From assembly GCF_014841615.1 (NCBI RefSeq), contig NZ_JACYUG010000001.1:496001-560000 (forward strand): a stretch of DNA of 64,000 nt. Reading direction: 5' to 3'. The position numbers and the translations under genes were made by a program. This document shows, piece after piece, positions 25,238 through 33,814 of this stretch. The number at the start of each line of letters is the position of its first letter. Position 1 is the stretch's first letter. The notes below the pieces were generated by a model that saw nothing but the letters and a program-made list of their open reading frames with translations, was not told the DNA's origin and made no database searches. The stretch comes from Sphingomonas sp. CFBP 8760. Lineage in GTDB: Bacteria > Pseudomonadota > Alphaproteobacteria > Sphingomonadales > Sphingomonadaceae.

Positions 25238-26275
25238 TCAGGGCACTGGACGCCCAAAACGGGTCCCAAGCGATGTCAGCAGCTCATATTGCGACATACC
25301 GGTCAATCGAGACTGGCTCGGCAGGTGATAGTCGATAACGAGCCATTCTTCTTCCGCCAGGTTCGGTGCGGCACCAACATCCAATGCGATCAAGTCCATC
25401 GACACGCGACCGATCACCGGCAGAATGGCATCATCAAAGTATACAACCCCCTGGTTTGAGAACGCCCGGAAATACCCATCCGCATACCCAAGATTGACGA
25501 TCGCCACCTCGGTGTCCTCAGTCGCCACCCATGTCGCGTTGTACCCGACGCTCTCTCCCGCCCGCACCATCCGCCGTTGCAGGACCTGCGCCTCGGGGAA
25601 TACCACCTGCCGGATCGCCCCCGCCATGTCGTCCCGCGGCACACCGCCGTACAGCGCTAGGCCCGGCCGGGTCAGGTCGAACGCATAGCCCTCCCCCAAT
25701 CCGATGCCGGCCGAGTTGGCGAGGCTCATCCGCCGTGCCGCCGTCCTGCCCGTCAGCGCGGCGAAGCGGGTGCGCTGCATCTCGTTCATCGGGCTGTCCT
25801 CGTCCGCGCAGGCGAGGTGGCTCATCAGCGTATCGATGGCCAGACCATCGATCAGGCCGGCGGCGATGTCGTCGGCCGAGATGCCGAGCCGGTTCATGCC
25901 GGTGTCGACCATCACGTCGCACATGCCCCCACCCGCCTCCCGCCAGCGCGCGATCTGTGCGGGCGTGTTGAGGACCGGGCGCGCGAAGCCGGCAAGCGCG
26001 GCGGGCATGTCTTCGGCGCGGACGCCGTGCAGCACCGATACCGACAGGCCAAGGGGGGCGAGTGCCTGCGCCTCCGCCCAGGTGGCGACGAAGAAGTCGC
26101 GGCAGCCGGCCGTCGCCAGCCGCGTCGCCACGCCCGTCGCGCCGAGGCCGTAGCCATCCGCCTTCACCGCCGCGCCGCACGCGGCGCGACCGCTCATCCG
26201 GTTCAGGGTCTGCCAGTTGGCGACGAGGGCCGCGCCGTCGAGGCGCAGGCGGCAGGGGGCGGGAATGTCGATCAC
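25238..26275 (-). CDS. alr: Alanine racemase
   Basis: A PLP enzyme making D-alanine for peptidoglycan. It is 345 residues long, slightly short for the family (about 360). The PLP lysine is in AVKADGYGLGA (residue 38), and the C-terminal catalytic Tyr region is SVGYNATWVA. MCDVMVDTGMNRLG and RPGLALYGGVP are also typical. It is the last gene of the minus-strand series xseB-ispA-coaD-alr. The final 85-90 codons (25238 to about 25510) use AT-ending codons and are about 55 percent GC, while the rest of the gene is above 70 percent. The break suggests that the low-GC segment carrying the TonB receptor recombined into this end of alr. Confidence 0.94.
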   Translation of the reverse strand: MIDIPAPCRLRLDGAALVANWQTLNRMSGRAACGAAVKADGYGLGATGVATRLATAGCRDFFVATWAEAQALAPLGLSVSVLHGVRAEDMPAALAGFARPVLNTPAQIARWREAGGGMCDVMVDTGMNRLGISADDIAAGLIDGLAIDTLMSHLACADEDSPMNEMQRTRFAALTGRTAARRMSLANSAGIGLGEGYAFDLTRPGLALYGGVPRDDMAGAIRQVVFPEAQVLQRRMVRAGESVGYNATWVATEDTEVAIVNLGYADGYFRAFSNQGVVYFDDAILPVIGRVSMDLIALDVGAAPNLAEEEWLVIDYHLPSQSRLTGMSQYELLTSLGTRFGRPVP

Positions 26276-26329
26276 CGGCCGCGCCTTAGGCGCACCGGCC
26301 CCGCCCGTCGAGAGAGGGGGGCCGGCGGA

Positions 26330-26833
26330 TCAGCTACCCTTGCGACCGATCATGGCCACCCGCGCGACCAGATCGGCGCACACCGCCGGCGTGACGAATT
26401 TCGAGACGTCGCCGCCGTACAGGGCGATTTCCTTCACCAGGCGCGAGGCGATCGGCTGCAACGCGACGTCGGCCATCAGGAACACCGTCTCGACGCTGCG
26501 GTTGATCTGCTGGTTCATCCCCGCCATCTGATATTCATATTCGAAATCGGCGACCGCGCGCAGGCCGCGGACGATCACCTTCGCGCCCTCACGCACCGCG
26601 AAATCCATCAGCAACGAATCGAACGCGACGACGGTGATGTCGCCGGGCACACCCGCCACCTCGCGCCGCACCGTCTCCATCCGCTCGTCGAGGGTGAACA
26701 TCGGCGATTTGGACGGATTGGTGGTGACCCCGATCACCAGCCGGTCGACCAGCGTCGCGCCGCGCCGGATGATGTCCATATGCCCCAGCGTGACGGGATC
26801 AAACGTGCCCGGATAGACGCCGATCCGGCTCAC
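26330..26833 (-). CDS. coaD: Phosphopantetheine adenylyltransferase
   Basis: It adenylates 4'-phosphopantetheine in coenzyme A synthesis. The 167-residue nucleotidyltransferase has the N-terminal GVYPGTFDPVTLGHMDII with the T/HxGH motif, KVIVRGLRAVADFEYE, and the C-terminal SRLVKEIALYGGDVSKFV. It overlaps ispA by four bases (ATGA), pointing to translational coupling, and alr starts 54 bases further on. Confidence 0.97.
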   Translation of the reverse strand: MSRIGVYPGTFDPVTLGHMDIIRRGATLVDRLVIGVTTNPSKSPMFTLDERMETVRREVAGVPGDITVVAFDSLLMDFAVREGAKVIVRGLRAVADFEYEYQMAGMNQQINRSVETVFLMADVALQPIASRLVKEIALYGGDVSKFVTPAVCADLVARVAMIGRKGS

Positions 26834-27741
26834 CGGTCACGCTCCACGACATAGGTGGCGACCGCGCGCAGCAGGTCCGCCTCCGCCCCGAAGCCGTGCA
26901 GATGCCGTACCGCCTGATCGACCAGCATCGTGCATTGTGCCCGGGCGCGGTCGACGCCCATCAGCGTAAGGAAGGTCTCCTTGCCCGCGCCCTCATCCTT
27001 GCGCAGCCGCTTGCCGGCGACCGCCTCGTCCCCCTCGGCATCGAGCAGGTCGTCGGCGATCTGGAACGCCAGCCCCAGATCATGCGCATAGCCGCGCAGT
27101 CCGGTACGCCCCTCCGGGGGCAGGCGACCGAGGATCGCCCCCGCCTCCACCGCGGCGCAGATCAGCGCCCCGGTCTTCATCTGTTGCAGCCGGGTGACCG
27201 TCGCCAGATCGAACCGTGCGTCCTCGGCGGCCAGATCCATCATCTGCCCGCCCGCCATGCCCGAAGGGCCGGACGCGCGGGCGAGGTCTAGCACCAATTC
27301 GGCGCGGACGAAGGGATCGGGATGCGTCGCGGGATCGGCCAGCACCTCGAACGCCAGCGCATGGAGGCAGTCGCCCGCCAGGATCGCGGTCGCTTCGCCA
27401 TACACCTTGTGCGCGGTCGGCTTGCCGCGGCGCAGATCGTCGTCGTCCATCGCGGGCAGATCGTCATGGATCAGCGAATAGACGTGGATCGCCTCGATCG
27501 CGGTGCCGACCAGCGCGGCGCAATCGCGGTCCACCCCCAGCAGCCCGGCGGTCGCCATGGTAAGCAACGGGCGCAGGCGCTTGCCGCCGCCGATCGCGGC
27601 ATGGCGCATGCAGGCGTACAGATCGGCGCGGGGATCGTCCGGCACCGCCAGCAGCGTGTCGAACCGGCGGTCGACCTCGATCGCGACCTCGGCGATCGCC
27701 TCGGCCAAGGTGGGGGGCAGCGTGGCGGGCAGGATCGTCAT
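26830..27741 (-). CDS. ispA: Polyprenyl (farnesyl/geranylgeranyl) diphosphate synthase
   Basis: It condenses isopentenyl diphosphate with allylic diphosphates to make short-chain isoprenoid diphosphates. The 303-residue protein has the first Asp-rich motif [15 protein letters not shown] near residue 95 and the second, [13 protein letters not shown], near 235, together with GGKRLRP. The start at 27741 gives the usual N-terminus and sits four bases after the xseB stop; the longer frame runs back through xseB. The xseB-ispA pairing is a very common bacterial arrangement. Confidence 0.94.
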   Translation of the reverse strand: MTILPATLPPTLAEAIAEVAIEVDRRFDTLLAVPDDPRADLYACMRHAAIGGGKRLRPLLTMATAGLLGVDRDCAALVGTAIEAIHVYSLIHDDLPAMDDDDLRRGKPTAHKVYGEATAILAGDCLHALAFEVLADPATHPDPFVRAELVLDLARASGPSGMAGGQMMDLAAEDARFDLATVTRLQQMKTGALICAAVEAGAILGRLPPEGRTGLRGYAHDLGLAFQIADDLLDAEGDEAVAGKRLRKDEGAGKETFLTLMGVDRARAQCTMLVDQAVRHLHGFGAEADLLRAVATYVVERDR

Positions 27742-27745
27742 CGGC

Positions 27746-27997
27746 TCAGCCGGCGGCAAAGGGGCGCGTGCCCTGCGGCTTGCCCTCGGCATCCAGCCGG
27801 ATCGCCTCGATCCGGGCCTGCGCGGCGTCGAGCCGTTCGGCGCAGCGGGCGCGCAGCCGGTCGCCGCGTTCGTACAGGCGGATCGATTCGTCGAGCGTCG
27901 CATCGCCGCTTTCCAGCCGGCCGACGATCCGTTCCAGTTCCTTCAGCGCATCCTCGAACGAGAGGTCCGCGACGGCGGTTTCGGTGGGCGTATCCAT
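27746..27997 (-). CDS. xseB: Exodeoxyribonuclease VII small subunit
   Basis: Small subunit of exonuclease VII, which degrades single-stranded DNA with the XseA large subunit (not in the window). It is 83 residues with the family signature [41 protein letters not shown] in the middle. The start at 27997 is chosen from the family N-terminus; the open frame extends to 28120 but that part carries no family similarity. It is the first gene of the xseB-ispA-coaD-alr series. Confidence 0.93.
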   Translation of the reverse strand: MDTPTETAVADLSFEDALKELERIVGRLESGDATLDESIRLYERGDRLRARCAERLDAAQARIEAIRLDAEGKPQGTRPFAAG

Positions 27998-28048
27998 CAG
28001 CCCGCTATGCGACACGGGCGATGGGGTGGCAAGGATCGGCACGCGACC

Positions 28049-28087
28049 TTGAACGCCCCCGATAAAGACCATATGTTGGGACCCAAC
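28049..28087 (+). promoter_or_regulatory. Predicted mqo promoter with overlapping operator-like palindrome
   Basis: TTGAAC (28049-28054), a 17-base spacer and TATGTT (28072-28077) form a near-consensus sigma70 promoter. GTTGGG-A-CCCAAC (28075-28087) is a perfect palindrome overlapping the -10 and the expected start of transcription, the position expected for a repressor site. Confidence 0.55.
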
Positions 28088-28170
28088 GATGGACAGGTCC
28101 GGATCGGGCCATGGTCCCAATATCGCGTCATGATCGCGACAAGATCATCGGAGTTTCTGGGTGAGGGTTT

Positions 28171-28208
28171 CGGGCAGCGATGGCGCCCGACCCGCAATCA
28201 TGCGGGTC
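28171..28208 (+). promoter_or_regulatory. Two adjacent hairpins in the mqo leader
   Basis: CGGGC (28171-28175) pairs with GCCCG (28185-28189), and GACCCGC (28189-28195) pairs with GCGGGTC (28202-28208). The two stems share base 28189. They could form a structured leader element, but I recognise no known riboswitch class. Confidence 0.35.
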
Positions 28209-28318
28209 GACGCGTTTCATTTGTCTGGCCGAAGCGGTTATTCAGCAATGCTCCCTCCGTGCCCCGATCGACCGGCGGGAAAGGTAACGGATCGGGCCAC
28301 GACAATGAGGGCATATCG

Positions 28319-30034
28319 GTGCAGCACCAGAACAACGATCACCGCGATCATCCCATCGCGGACGGGCCGTCCCCGGTGGATCAGGGCGTCACCCGGCGCG
28401 GCGTGATCGGCGCGGCGATCGCGGCGGGCGGCACGGCGATGCTGCCGGGTTCGGCGGATGGCCAGGCCCCCGAGCGGTCGGTCGACGTGCTGTTGATCGG
28501 CGGCGGCATCATGAGCGCGACGCTGGCGGTGCTACTGCGCGAACTGGAGCCGAACTGGACGATCGAGATGGTCGAGCGGCTGGACAAGGTGGCGGACGAA
28601 AGCTCCAACGGCTGGAACAATGCCGGTACCGGCCATTCCGCGCTGTGCGAGTTGAACTACACGCCGGTCAACGTCGCGGACGGCAAGGTCGAGATCAAGA
28701 AGGCGATCGAGATCAACGAACAGTTCCAGGTGACGCGCCAGTTCCTGAGCCATCAGGTCAATGCCGGCATCCTGGCCAATCCCCGGTCCTTCATCAATTC
28801 CACCCCGCACATGAATCTGGTCTGGGGTGACGAGAACGTCGCCTTCCTGCGCAAGCGGTACGAGGCACTGGGCGCCAGTCCGCTGTTTTCCGGCATGGAA
28901 TTCTCCACCGACCCCGCGCAGATCGCCCGCTGGGCGCCGCTGATGATGGAGGGACGCGATCCGAAGATGAAGGTGGCGGCGACGCGCTCGCCGCTCGGCA
29001 CCGACTGCGAATGGGGCGAGGTGACGCGGCAATATATCGCGTCGCTGACCAAGCGGCCCGGCTTCACGCTCAACACCGGGCACGAGGTCCGCTCGCTGGA
29101 GCGGGACGGTGCCGGCTGGCGGGTCACGGCGCGCGACATGAAGACCGATGACAAGCAGGTCATCCGCGCACGTTTCGTCTTCGCGGGTGCCGGCGGCGGC
29201 GCGCTGCCGATCCTGCAGAAATCGGGGATTCCGGAAGCGGCCGATTATGCCGGCTTCCCGGTCGGCGGGTCGTTCCTCGTCGCGGAAAAGCCCGCGATCA
29301 CGCACCGGCATCTCGCCAAGGTATACGGCAAGGCGGCGACCGGATCGCCGCCGATGTCGGTACCGCATCTCGATACGCGTTATCTGGATGGCAAGCAGGT
29401 GCTGCTGTTCGGCCCGTTCGCGACCTTTTCGACCAAGTTCCTGAAGGAAGGGTCGTATTTCGATCTGCCCAAATCGGTCACGCTCGACAATTTCCGGCCG
29501 ATGATCGCGGTCGGCTGGGACGATTTCGATCTGGTCGAATATCTCGCCGGCCAGCTCATCATGTCGCAGGACGACCGGATCGAGGCGTTGCAAGAATATT
29601 TTCCCGGCGCGCAGGGAAGCGACTGGCGTCTGTGGCAGGCCGGCCAGCGGGTGCAGATCATCAAGCGCGATCCCGACAAGGGCGGCGTGCTGAAGCTGGG
29701 AACGGAGATCGTCGCCTCCAAGGACGGCTCGATCGCCGCACTGCTGGGGGCATCGCCGGGTGCCTCGACCGCGCCGTCGATCATGCTCGACCTGCTGAAG
29801 AAGGTGTTCGCCAACCGGTTGGCGACGCCGCAATGGCAGTCGCGCATCCGGGAAATCGTGCCCAGCTACGGCGTGGCGCTGAACGACCATCCCGAACGGC
29901 TGGCCCATCACTGGGCCTCGACCGCGGAGACGCTGGAACTGACCGTGCCGTCACCCGCCGTCCACGTTTCCACCACGCCCCGCCCGGCGGCTACCCGTGT
30001 GAAGGTGGATCGCAGCCCCGATCTGGCGCTCTGA
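28319..30034 (+). CDS. mqo: Malate:quinone oxidoreductase with a twin-arginine-like N-terminus
   Basis: An FAD enzyme oxidising malate to oxaloacetate and passing electrons to quinone. About 571 residues, with the FAD-binding fold [19 protein letters not shown] near residue 55, [18 protein letters not shown], and the C-terminal [20 protein letters not shown]. The GTG start at 28319 has GAGG eight bases upstream; no ATG gives a sensible N-terminus. The first 45 residues include [17 protein letters not shown], which looks like a Tat signal, whereas textbook Mqo is a cytoplasmic-side peripheral enzyme. The export prediction is an inference. Confidence 0.93.
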   Translation: MQHQNNDHRDHPIADGPSPVDQGVTRRGVIGAAIAAGGTAMLPGSADGQAPERSVDVLLIGGGIMSATLAVLLRELEPNWTIEMVERLDKVADESSNGWNNAGTGHSALCELNYTPVNVADGKVEIKKAIEINEQFQVTRQFLSHQVNAGILANPRSFINSTPHMNLVWGDENVAFLRKRYEALGASPLFSGMEFSTDPAQIARWAPLMMEGRDPKMKVAATRSPLGTDCEWGEVTRQYIASLTKRPGFTLNTGHEVRSLERDGAGWRVTARDMKTDDKQVIRARFVFAGAGGGALPILQKSGIPEAADYAGFPVGGSFLVAEKPAITHRHLAKVYGKAATGSPPMSVPHLDTRYLDGKQVLLFGPFATFSTKFLKEGSYFDLPKSVTLDNFRPMIAVGWDDFDLVEYLAGQLIMSQDDRIEALQEYFPGAQGSDWRLWQAGQRVQIIKRDPDKGGVLKLGTEIVASKDGSIAALLGASPGASTAPSIMLDLLKKVFANRLATPQWQSRIREIVPSYGVALNDHPERLAHHWASTAETLELTVPSPAVHVSTTPRPAATRVKVDRSPDLAL

Positions 30035-30232
30035 TCCGGCTGTTCCGGCGTTGTCGCCAGCGACGTCGGAACGCGCCGGTTTCGTCGGGGAAAGGCCCGA
30101 TCCGTGTTAGCGGGCTTGCCGCGCGGGCGCTTCCGGATCCCGCCTTTTCCACCGCCATCAGGGTCTGAATGGGTGGGCCGGCAAAGGGTGGCAAGCGATC
30201 CTTAGCGCCCGCCGCCGCCCCATTTGCGGATA

Positions 30233-30418
30233 TTACCGGCCGCCGTGGCTGTTTTGCCCACCCTTGGCACCAGCCTCGGATGCGCGCTCCGGATCGTTCC
30301 TGAAGTTGCCGCCGCTTTCCTGACCGCCCTTCCGGCCTGCTTCGGAGGCTTTTTCACGATCGTTGGCGAAGTTTCCCGGATTGTTGTCGCGGCCGCCGCC
30401 GCCATTACTGTCAGCCAT
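30233..30418 (-). CDS. KGG-repeat stress-induced protein
   Basis: A 61-residue hydrophilic, probably disordered protein with two copies of the KGG repeat (GNFANDREKASEAGRKGGQ and GNFRNDPERASEAGAKGGQ). These match the stress-induced acidophilic repeat family exemplified by E. coli YciG. AGGAG stands eight bases before ATG 30418, which decides the start over the longer open frame to 30508. Family members are typically induced in stationary phase or by general stress; I did not find a convincing EcfG promoter. Confidence 0.88.
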   Translation of the reverse strand: MADSNGGGGRDNNPGNFANDREKASEAGRKGGQESGGNFRNDPERASEAGAKGGQNSHGGR

Positions 30419-30986
30419 GATATTTCTCCTATGCCGAATGGCAAAGGCTCGACGAATAAAAGCGTTGTTCGTTGCCCGGATAGTCTGAAGAATATTTCTT
30501 ACTATCAATGCTTTATGGCAATCTACGTTATTGAGCGAAGCGGCGGGGATAGGAGTTGGGCGGGCTCGATCTGCCGCCCCATGGCCAGCTATCGAAGCAG
30601 CGGGGCGGGGATTGATCGACTTGGTCGTTAAGGCATGTGACGGGATGATGCGACCAGCGCCGGATGATGCCGTTTAGAGCGGGATGACATGAGGTTGATC
30701 CAGATGTTCGTCATGGCGAGCGCAGCGAAGCAACCCAGGGCGTCTTGGTCCGGCACCGGATTGCTTCGCTGCGCTCGCCATGACGGATCGATCTGATGTC
30801 ATCTGACTCTAGCCGGAGGACAAAGCGGCGATACCAAGCGCGAACCGTGCCGCTTGGCCACATCATCGAGGCATCGGATGCGCCATCGTCGCACAAACGC
30901 CACCGCCCGAGCGCCTCTTCGATCCATACGAAGAGGCGTTCGGCCGGACAACGTTCCGATGGTATCCGCGTCCGGCGCGGTGTCCC
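30419..30986. other. Gene-free region between the KGG gene and purA
   Basis: This 568-base stretch holds the KGG gene's upstream region and palindromic repeat copy 3 (30683-30803). The remainder (30804-30986) is GC-rich with no credible ORF or RNA gene. Confidence 0.6.
30683..30803. repeat. Palindromic repeat, copy 3 (long form)
   Basis: Same plan as copy 2: outer gatgacat/atgtcatc arms, ttgatcc with a ggatcga counterpart, and an inner inverted repeat of about 29 bases built on gtcatggcgagcgcagcgaagca. Inner-arm differences between the two halves are few (for example caaccc against ccggattg). It is not next to any stop codon. The flanking words tagagcggg and ctcta also pair, so the element may be about 10 bases longer. 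Confidence 0.87.
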
Positions 30987-32276
30987 TCAGTCCGAGAAGG
31001 GATCGCGGACCAGGATCGTGTCGGCGCGTTCCGGGCTGGTCGACACCAGCGCGACGGGGCAGCGGATCAGTTCCTCGATGCGGCGGATGTACTTGATCGC
31101 CTGGGCGGGCAGGTCGGCCCAGCTGCGGGCGCCGGCGGTGGTGCCGTGCCAGCCCTCCATCGTCTCGTACACCGGCTCGACCGCCGCCTGATCGGCGGCG
31201 TGGGCGGGGAAGTAATCCAGCGTTTCGCCGCGCAGGCGATAGCCGGTGCAGATCTTCACCTCGTCCATCCCGTCGAGCACGTCGATCTTGGTGAGCGCGA
31301 TGCCGGTGATGCCGCCGACCGCCGCCGATTGGCGCACCAGCACCGCATCGAACCAGCCACAGCGACGCTTGCGGCCCGTGACGGTGCCGAATTCATGGCC
31401 GCGCACGCCCAGTTGCTCGCCGGTTTCGTCTTCGAGTTCGGTCGGGAACGGGCCAGAGCCGACGCGGGTGGTGTATGCCTTGGCGATGCCGAGCACGAAG
31501 CCGACACCCGATGGCCCCAGGCCGGAGCCGCCAGCCGCCGCGCCCGCGATGGTGTTGGACGAGGTGACGAAGGGATAGGTGCCGTGATCGACATCGAGCA
31601 GCACGCCCTGCGCACCTTCGAACAGGATGCGCTTGCCGGCGCTGCGTGCCTCGTTCAGGTCCCGCCATACCGGCTTGGCGAAGGGCAGGACGAAGCCGGC
31701 GATCTCGCGCAGTTCGGCCAGCAACCGCTCGCGGTCGATCGGCGGTTCGCCGAAGCCGGCGCGCAGCGCGTCGTGGTGCGCGGTCAGCCGGTCGAGCTGC
31801 GGCCCGAGATCGTCCAGATGGGCGAGGTCGCACACCCGGATCGCGCGGCGGCCGACCTTGTCTTCGTACGCCGGGCCGATGCCGCGACGGGTGGTGCCGA
31901 TCTTGCCCGCGCCCGACGCATCCTCGCGCAGGCTGTCGAGATCCCGGTGGAACGGCAGGATCAGCGCGCAATTGTCGGCGATGCGCAGCGTATCGGGGGT
32001 GGCATGGACGCCCTGTTCGCCGAGCCGCGCGATCTCCGCCTTGAGCGCCCAGGGATCGAGGACCACGCCGTTGCCGATCACCGAGGGCGTGCCGCGCACG
32101 ATGCCGGAGGGCAGCAGCGACAGCTTGTAGACCTTGTCGCCCACCACCAGCGTGTGGCCGGCATTGTGCCCGCCCTGGAAGCGCACGACCATATCGGCGC
32201 GCTCCGCCAGCCAGTCGACGATCTTGCCCTTGCCCTCGTCGCCCCATTGCGCGCCGATGACCGCTACGTTCGCCAT
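30987..32276 (-). CDS. purA: Adenylosuccinate synthetase
   Basis: It makes adenylosuccinate from IMP, aspartate and GTP, the first committed step to AMP. The 429-residue protein begins [20 protein letters not shown] with the GTP P-loop and catalytic Asp. Other marks are [42 protein letters not shown] and [10 protein letters not shown]. Start 32276 is set by the family N-terminus; the open frame upstream has no similarity. It follows hisZ by about 146 bases on the same strand. Confidence 0.97.
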   Translation of the reverse strand: MANVAVIGAQWGDEGKGKIVDWLAERADMVVRFQGGHNAGHTLVVGDKVYKLSLLPSGIVRGTPSVIGNGVVLDPWALKAEIARLGEQGVHATPDTLRIADNCALILPFHRDLDSLREDASGAGKIGTTRRGIGPAYEDKVGRRAIRVCDLAHLDDLGPQLDRLTAHHDALRAGFGEPPIDRERLLAELREIAGFVLPFAKPVWRDLNEARSAGKRILFEGAQGVLLDVDHGTYPFVTSSNTIAGAAAGGSGLGPSGVGFVLGIAKAYTTRVGSGPFPTELEDETGEQLGVRGHEFGTVTGRKRRCGWFDAVLVRQSAAVGGITGIALTKIDVLDGMDEVKICTGYRLRGETLDYFPAHAADQAAVEPVYETMEGWHGTTAGARSWADLPAQAIKYIRRIEELIRCPVALVSTSPERADTILVRDPFSD

Positions 32277-32422
32277 GTACAGGTTTCCCCCTGCCGGGGT
32301 CGATCCGTGCGCCCTTCGACAGGACTCGGCACACGAATGGTTCAGAGATGCGAGGGCGCGCCTAAAGCGCCGTGCCGCCGGGGTCAACCGCCAAGCGGCG
32401 GCGCGCCACCATGGCGGGGCGA

Positions 32423-33580
32423 TCAGCCGGAGGCGGTCACCGCCTGCGCCTCGCCCGCCATCCAACGATGCGTGCAGAGCTGCGCCTCGGGCGTATCGCC
32501 CGGCTCCAGCGCCGCCACCGTCACCCAGCCGGCCGCGCGCATCGCCGCACCGTCCGCCGGCGGGGTGCCATAGGGCAGGAACAGCCGCCGCCGGTCATGC
32601 CGCACCCCTGCCCCGCCCAGCGCATCGGCATAGAGCGAGAAACCGGTGGCCGGCTCCTCGGTGCCGTCGGGATGGACGATGACATAGGTGCCGCCACGCC
32701 CCAGTTCGCGCGCGGCGCCGCCCGCAAACAGCGAGAAGCCCAGCCATGACTGATATTCGAAGCCGTGCCGTTCGGTCGGGTCCAGCGTCATCGCCACCCG
32801 GCCCGCCAGCGACGCGGCGATCGCGGCCAGCCCGTCGAGGCGGGTGGCCAGCACACCGTTACGATCGAAGGCACGCAGCCGCGTCATCGCGGTGTCGAAC
32901 GGCCCCGCCGCCTCGACCAGCGGCAGATAGGCGGGGGCGATCGCCGCGACGCCGCCGGCATCCTTGGCATCCAGCCGGTCACGCAAGGCACCGATCGCGT
33001 CGGCGGCGACCGGCAACGGCCCGGCCGCCAGCGTATCGACCAGATCGGGCAACGTGAAATCGATCGACGCGTCGGTGATCCCCGCCGCCGCCAGCGCATC
33101 GACCGCGACGCCCACGACCTCGCGCGCGGCGGCGACCGAATCGAGACCGACCAGCTCCGCCCCCAGTTGCCGCCGCTCGCGCGCGGGGGCGAGTTGTGAG
33201 GCACGCAGCGTCAGCACCGATCCGGCATAGGACAGCCGCACCGGGCGCGGGTGATGCCCCATCCGCGTCGCCGCGATCCGGGCGACCTGCGCGGTCAGAT
33301 CGGGGCGGATCGCCAGTGTCGCCTGCCCGACCGGATCAACGAAGCGCACCGCGCCGGTCAGCGCGCCGGCGCCTTCGTCCGGCCAACCCTGCCGACCGCT
33401 GAGGACAGGCTTCAGCCGGGCCGCCAGTTCGTCGGCGAACTCGGCGAGCGGCGGATCGACGCGTTCGTACCCGTGCAGCCGTGCCGCCTCCAGCACCCGA
33501 GCCTCGATACCGGCGGCGGCATCGGCATGGGGCGGCAGGCGATCGTGAAATCCTTCGGGGAGCAGGCCGGGCTTCGTCAT
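32423..33580 (-). CDS. hisZ: ATP phosphoribosyltransferase regulatory subunit
   Basis: HisZ is a HisRS-like protein that forms the octameric ATP-phosphoribosyltransferase with short-form HisG at the entry to histidine synthesis. It is 385 residues long, begins [14 protein letters not shown], and has [14 protein letters not shown] (class II synthetase motif 2-like), the YAGSVLT stretch and the C-terminal GGRYD-like region degraded to [16 protein letters not shown], as expected for a non-charging paralogue. hisG is not in the window. It precedes purA. Confidence 0.9.
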   Translation of the reverse strand: MTKPGLLPEGFHDRLPPHADAAAGIEARVLEAARLHGYERVDPPLAEFADELAARLKPVLSGRQGWPDEGAGALTGAVRFVDPVGQATLAIRPDLTAQVARIAATRMGHHPRPVRLSYAGSVLTLRASQLAPARERRQLGAELVGLDSVAAAREVVGVAVDALAAAGITDASIDFTLPDLVDTLAAGPLPVAADAIGALRDRLDAKDAGGVAAIAPAYLPLVEAAGPFDTAMTRLRAFDRNGVLATRLDGLAAIAASLAGRVAMTLDPTERHGFEYQSWLGFSLFAGGAARELGRGGTYVIVHPDGTEEPATGFSLYADALGGAGVRHDRRRLFLPYGTPPADGAAMRAAGWVTVAALEPGDTPEAQLCTHRWMAGEAQAVTASG

Positions 33581-33702
33581 CCGCGCGCTGTTAGCGGGTG
33601 TGGGCGGGGCGGGCCACCGGCAAATCCGCGGACGGCCCGATAGCGAGGGAAACGCGCATGTCCGCGTGCGGGCACACAGGCTGCGGGCGTGGTCGCGAAC
33701 GG

Positions 33703-33745
33703 TAAAGTCACACTAAAGTCGCATCCTACAGGGGTAGTGTGTGAC
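33703..33745. promoter_or_regulatory. Phased direct repeat and inverted repeat upstream of hisZ
   Basis: TAAAGTC occurs twice, 11 bases apart start to start (33703-33709 and 33714-33720). The word GTCACACTA (33707-33715) is mirrored by TAGTGTGTGAC (33735-33745). It lies in the 234-base gap between the hisZ start and the 3' end of the CBS-domain protein gene. It could be an operator for hisZ or a terminator; the evidence is weak. Confidence 0.3.
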
Positions 33746-33814
33746 GTTAGGACGAATAGCCTGGCCATGGCCGATCGATAGCGCGGCGGGGCCGTGTAGG
33801 ACAGCGGCGGGCGA

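Larger units (their letters stand above)
27998..28318. other. Intergenic region between xseB and mqo with promoter and structured leader
   Basis: This gap of about 320 bases separates divergent xseB and mqo. It holds a strong sigma70-like promoter for mqo (28049-28077), a palindrome overlapping its -10 box (28075-28087), and a 5' leader of more than 230 bases with two consecutive hairpins (28171-28208). No protein-coding gene is evident, although the mqo frame stays open through it. Confidence 0.6.

Noticed and set aside
21125-25510. Mobile element or genomic island with its own mobility genes
   Set aside because: The segment is compositionally distinct but contains no integrase, transposase, terminal repeats or tRNA-linked attachment site; homologous replacement fits better.
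28171-28208. Known riboswitch class in the mqo leader
   Set aside because: The two short hairpins do not match a conserved core I can recognise, so it is reported only as a structured leader.
30419-30560. EcfG-type general-stress promoter before the KGG gene
   Set aside because: I looked for GGAAC-N16/17-GTT upstream of 30418 on the minus strand and found only poor matches such as GGCAAC.
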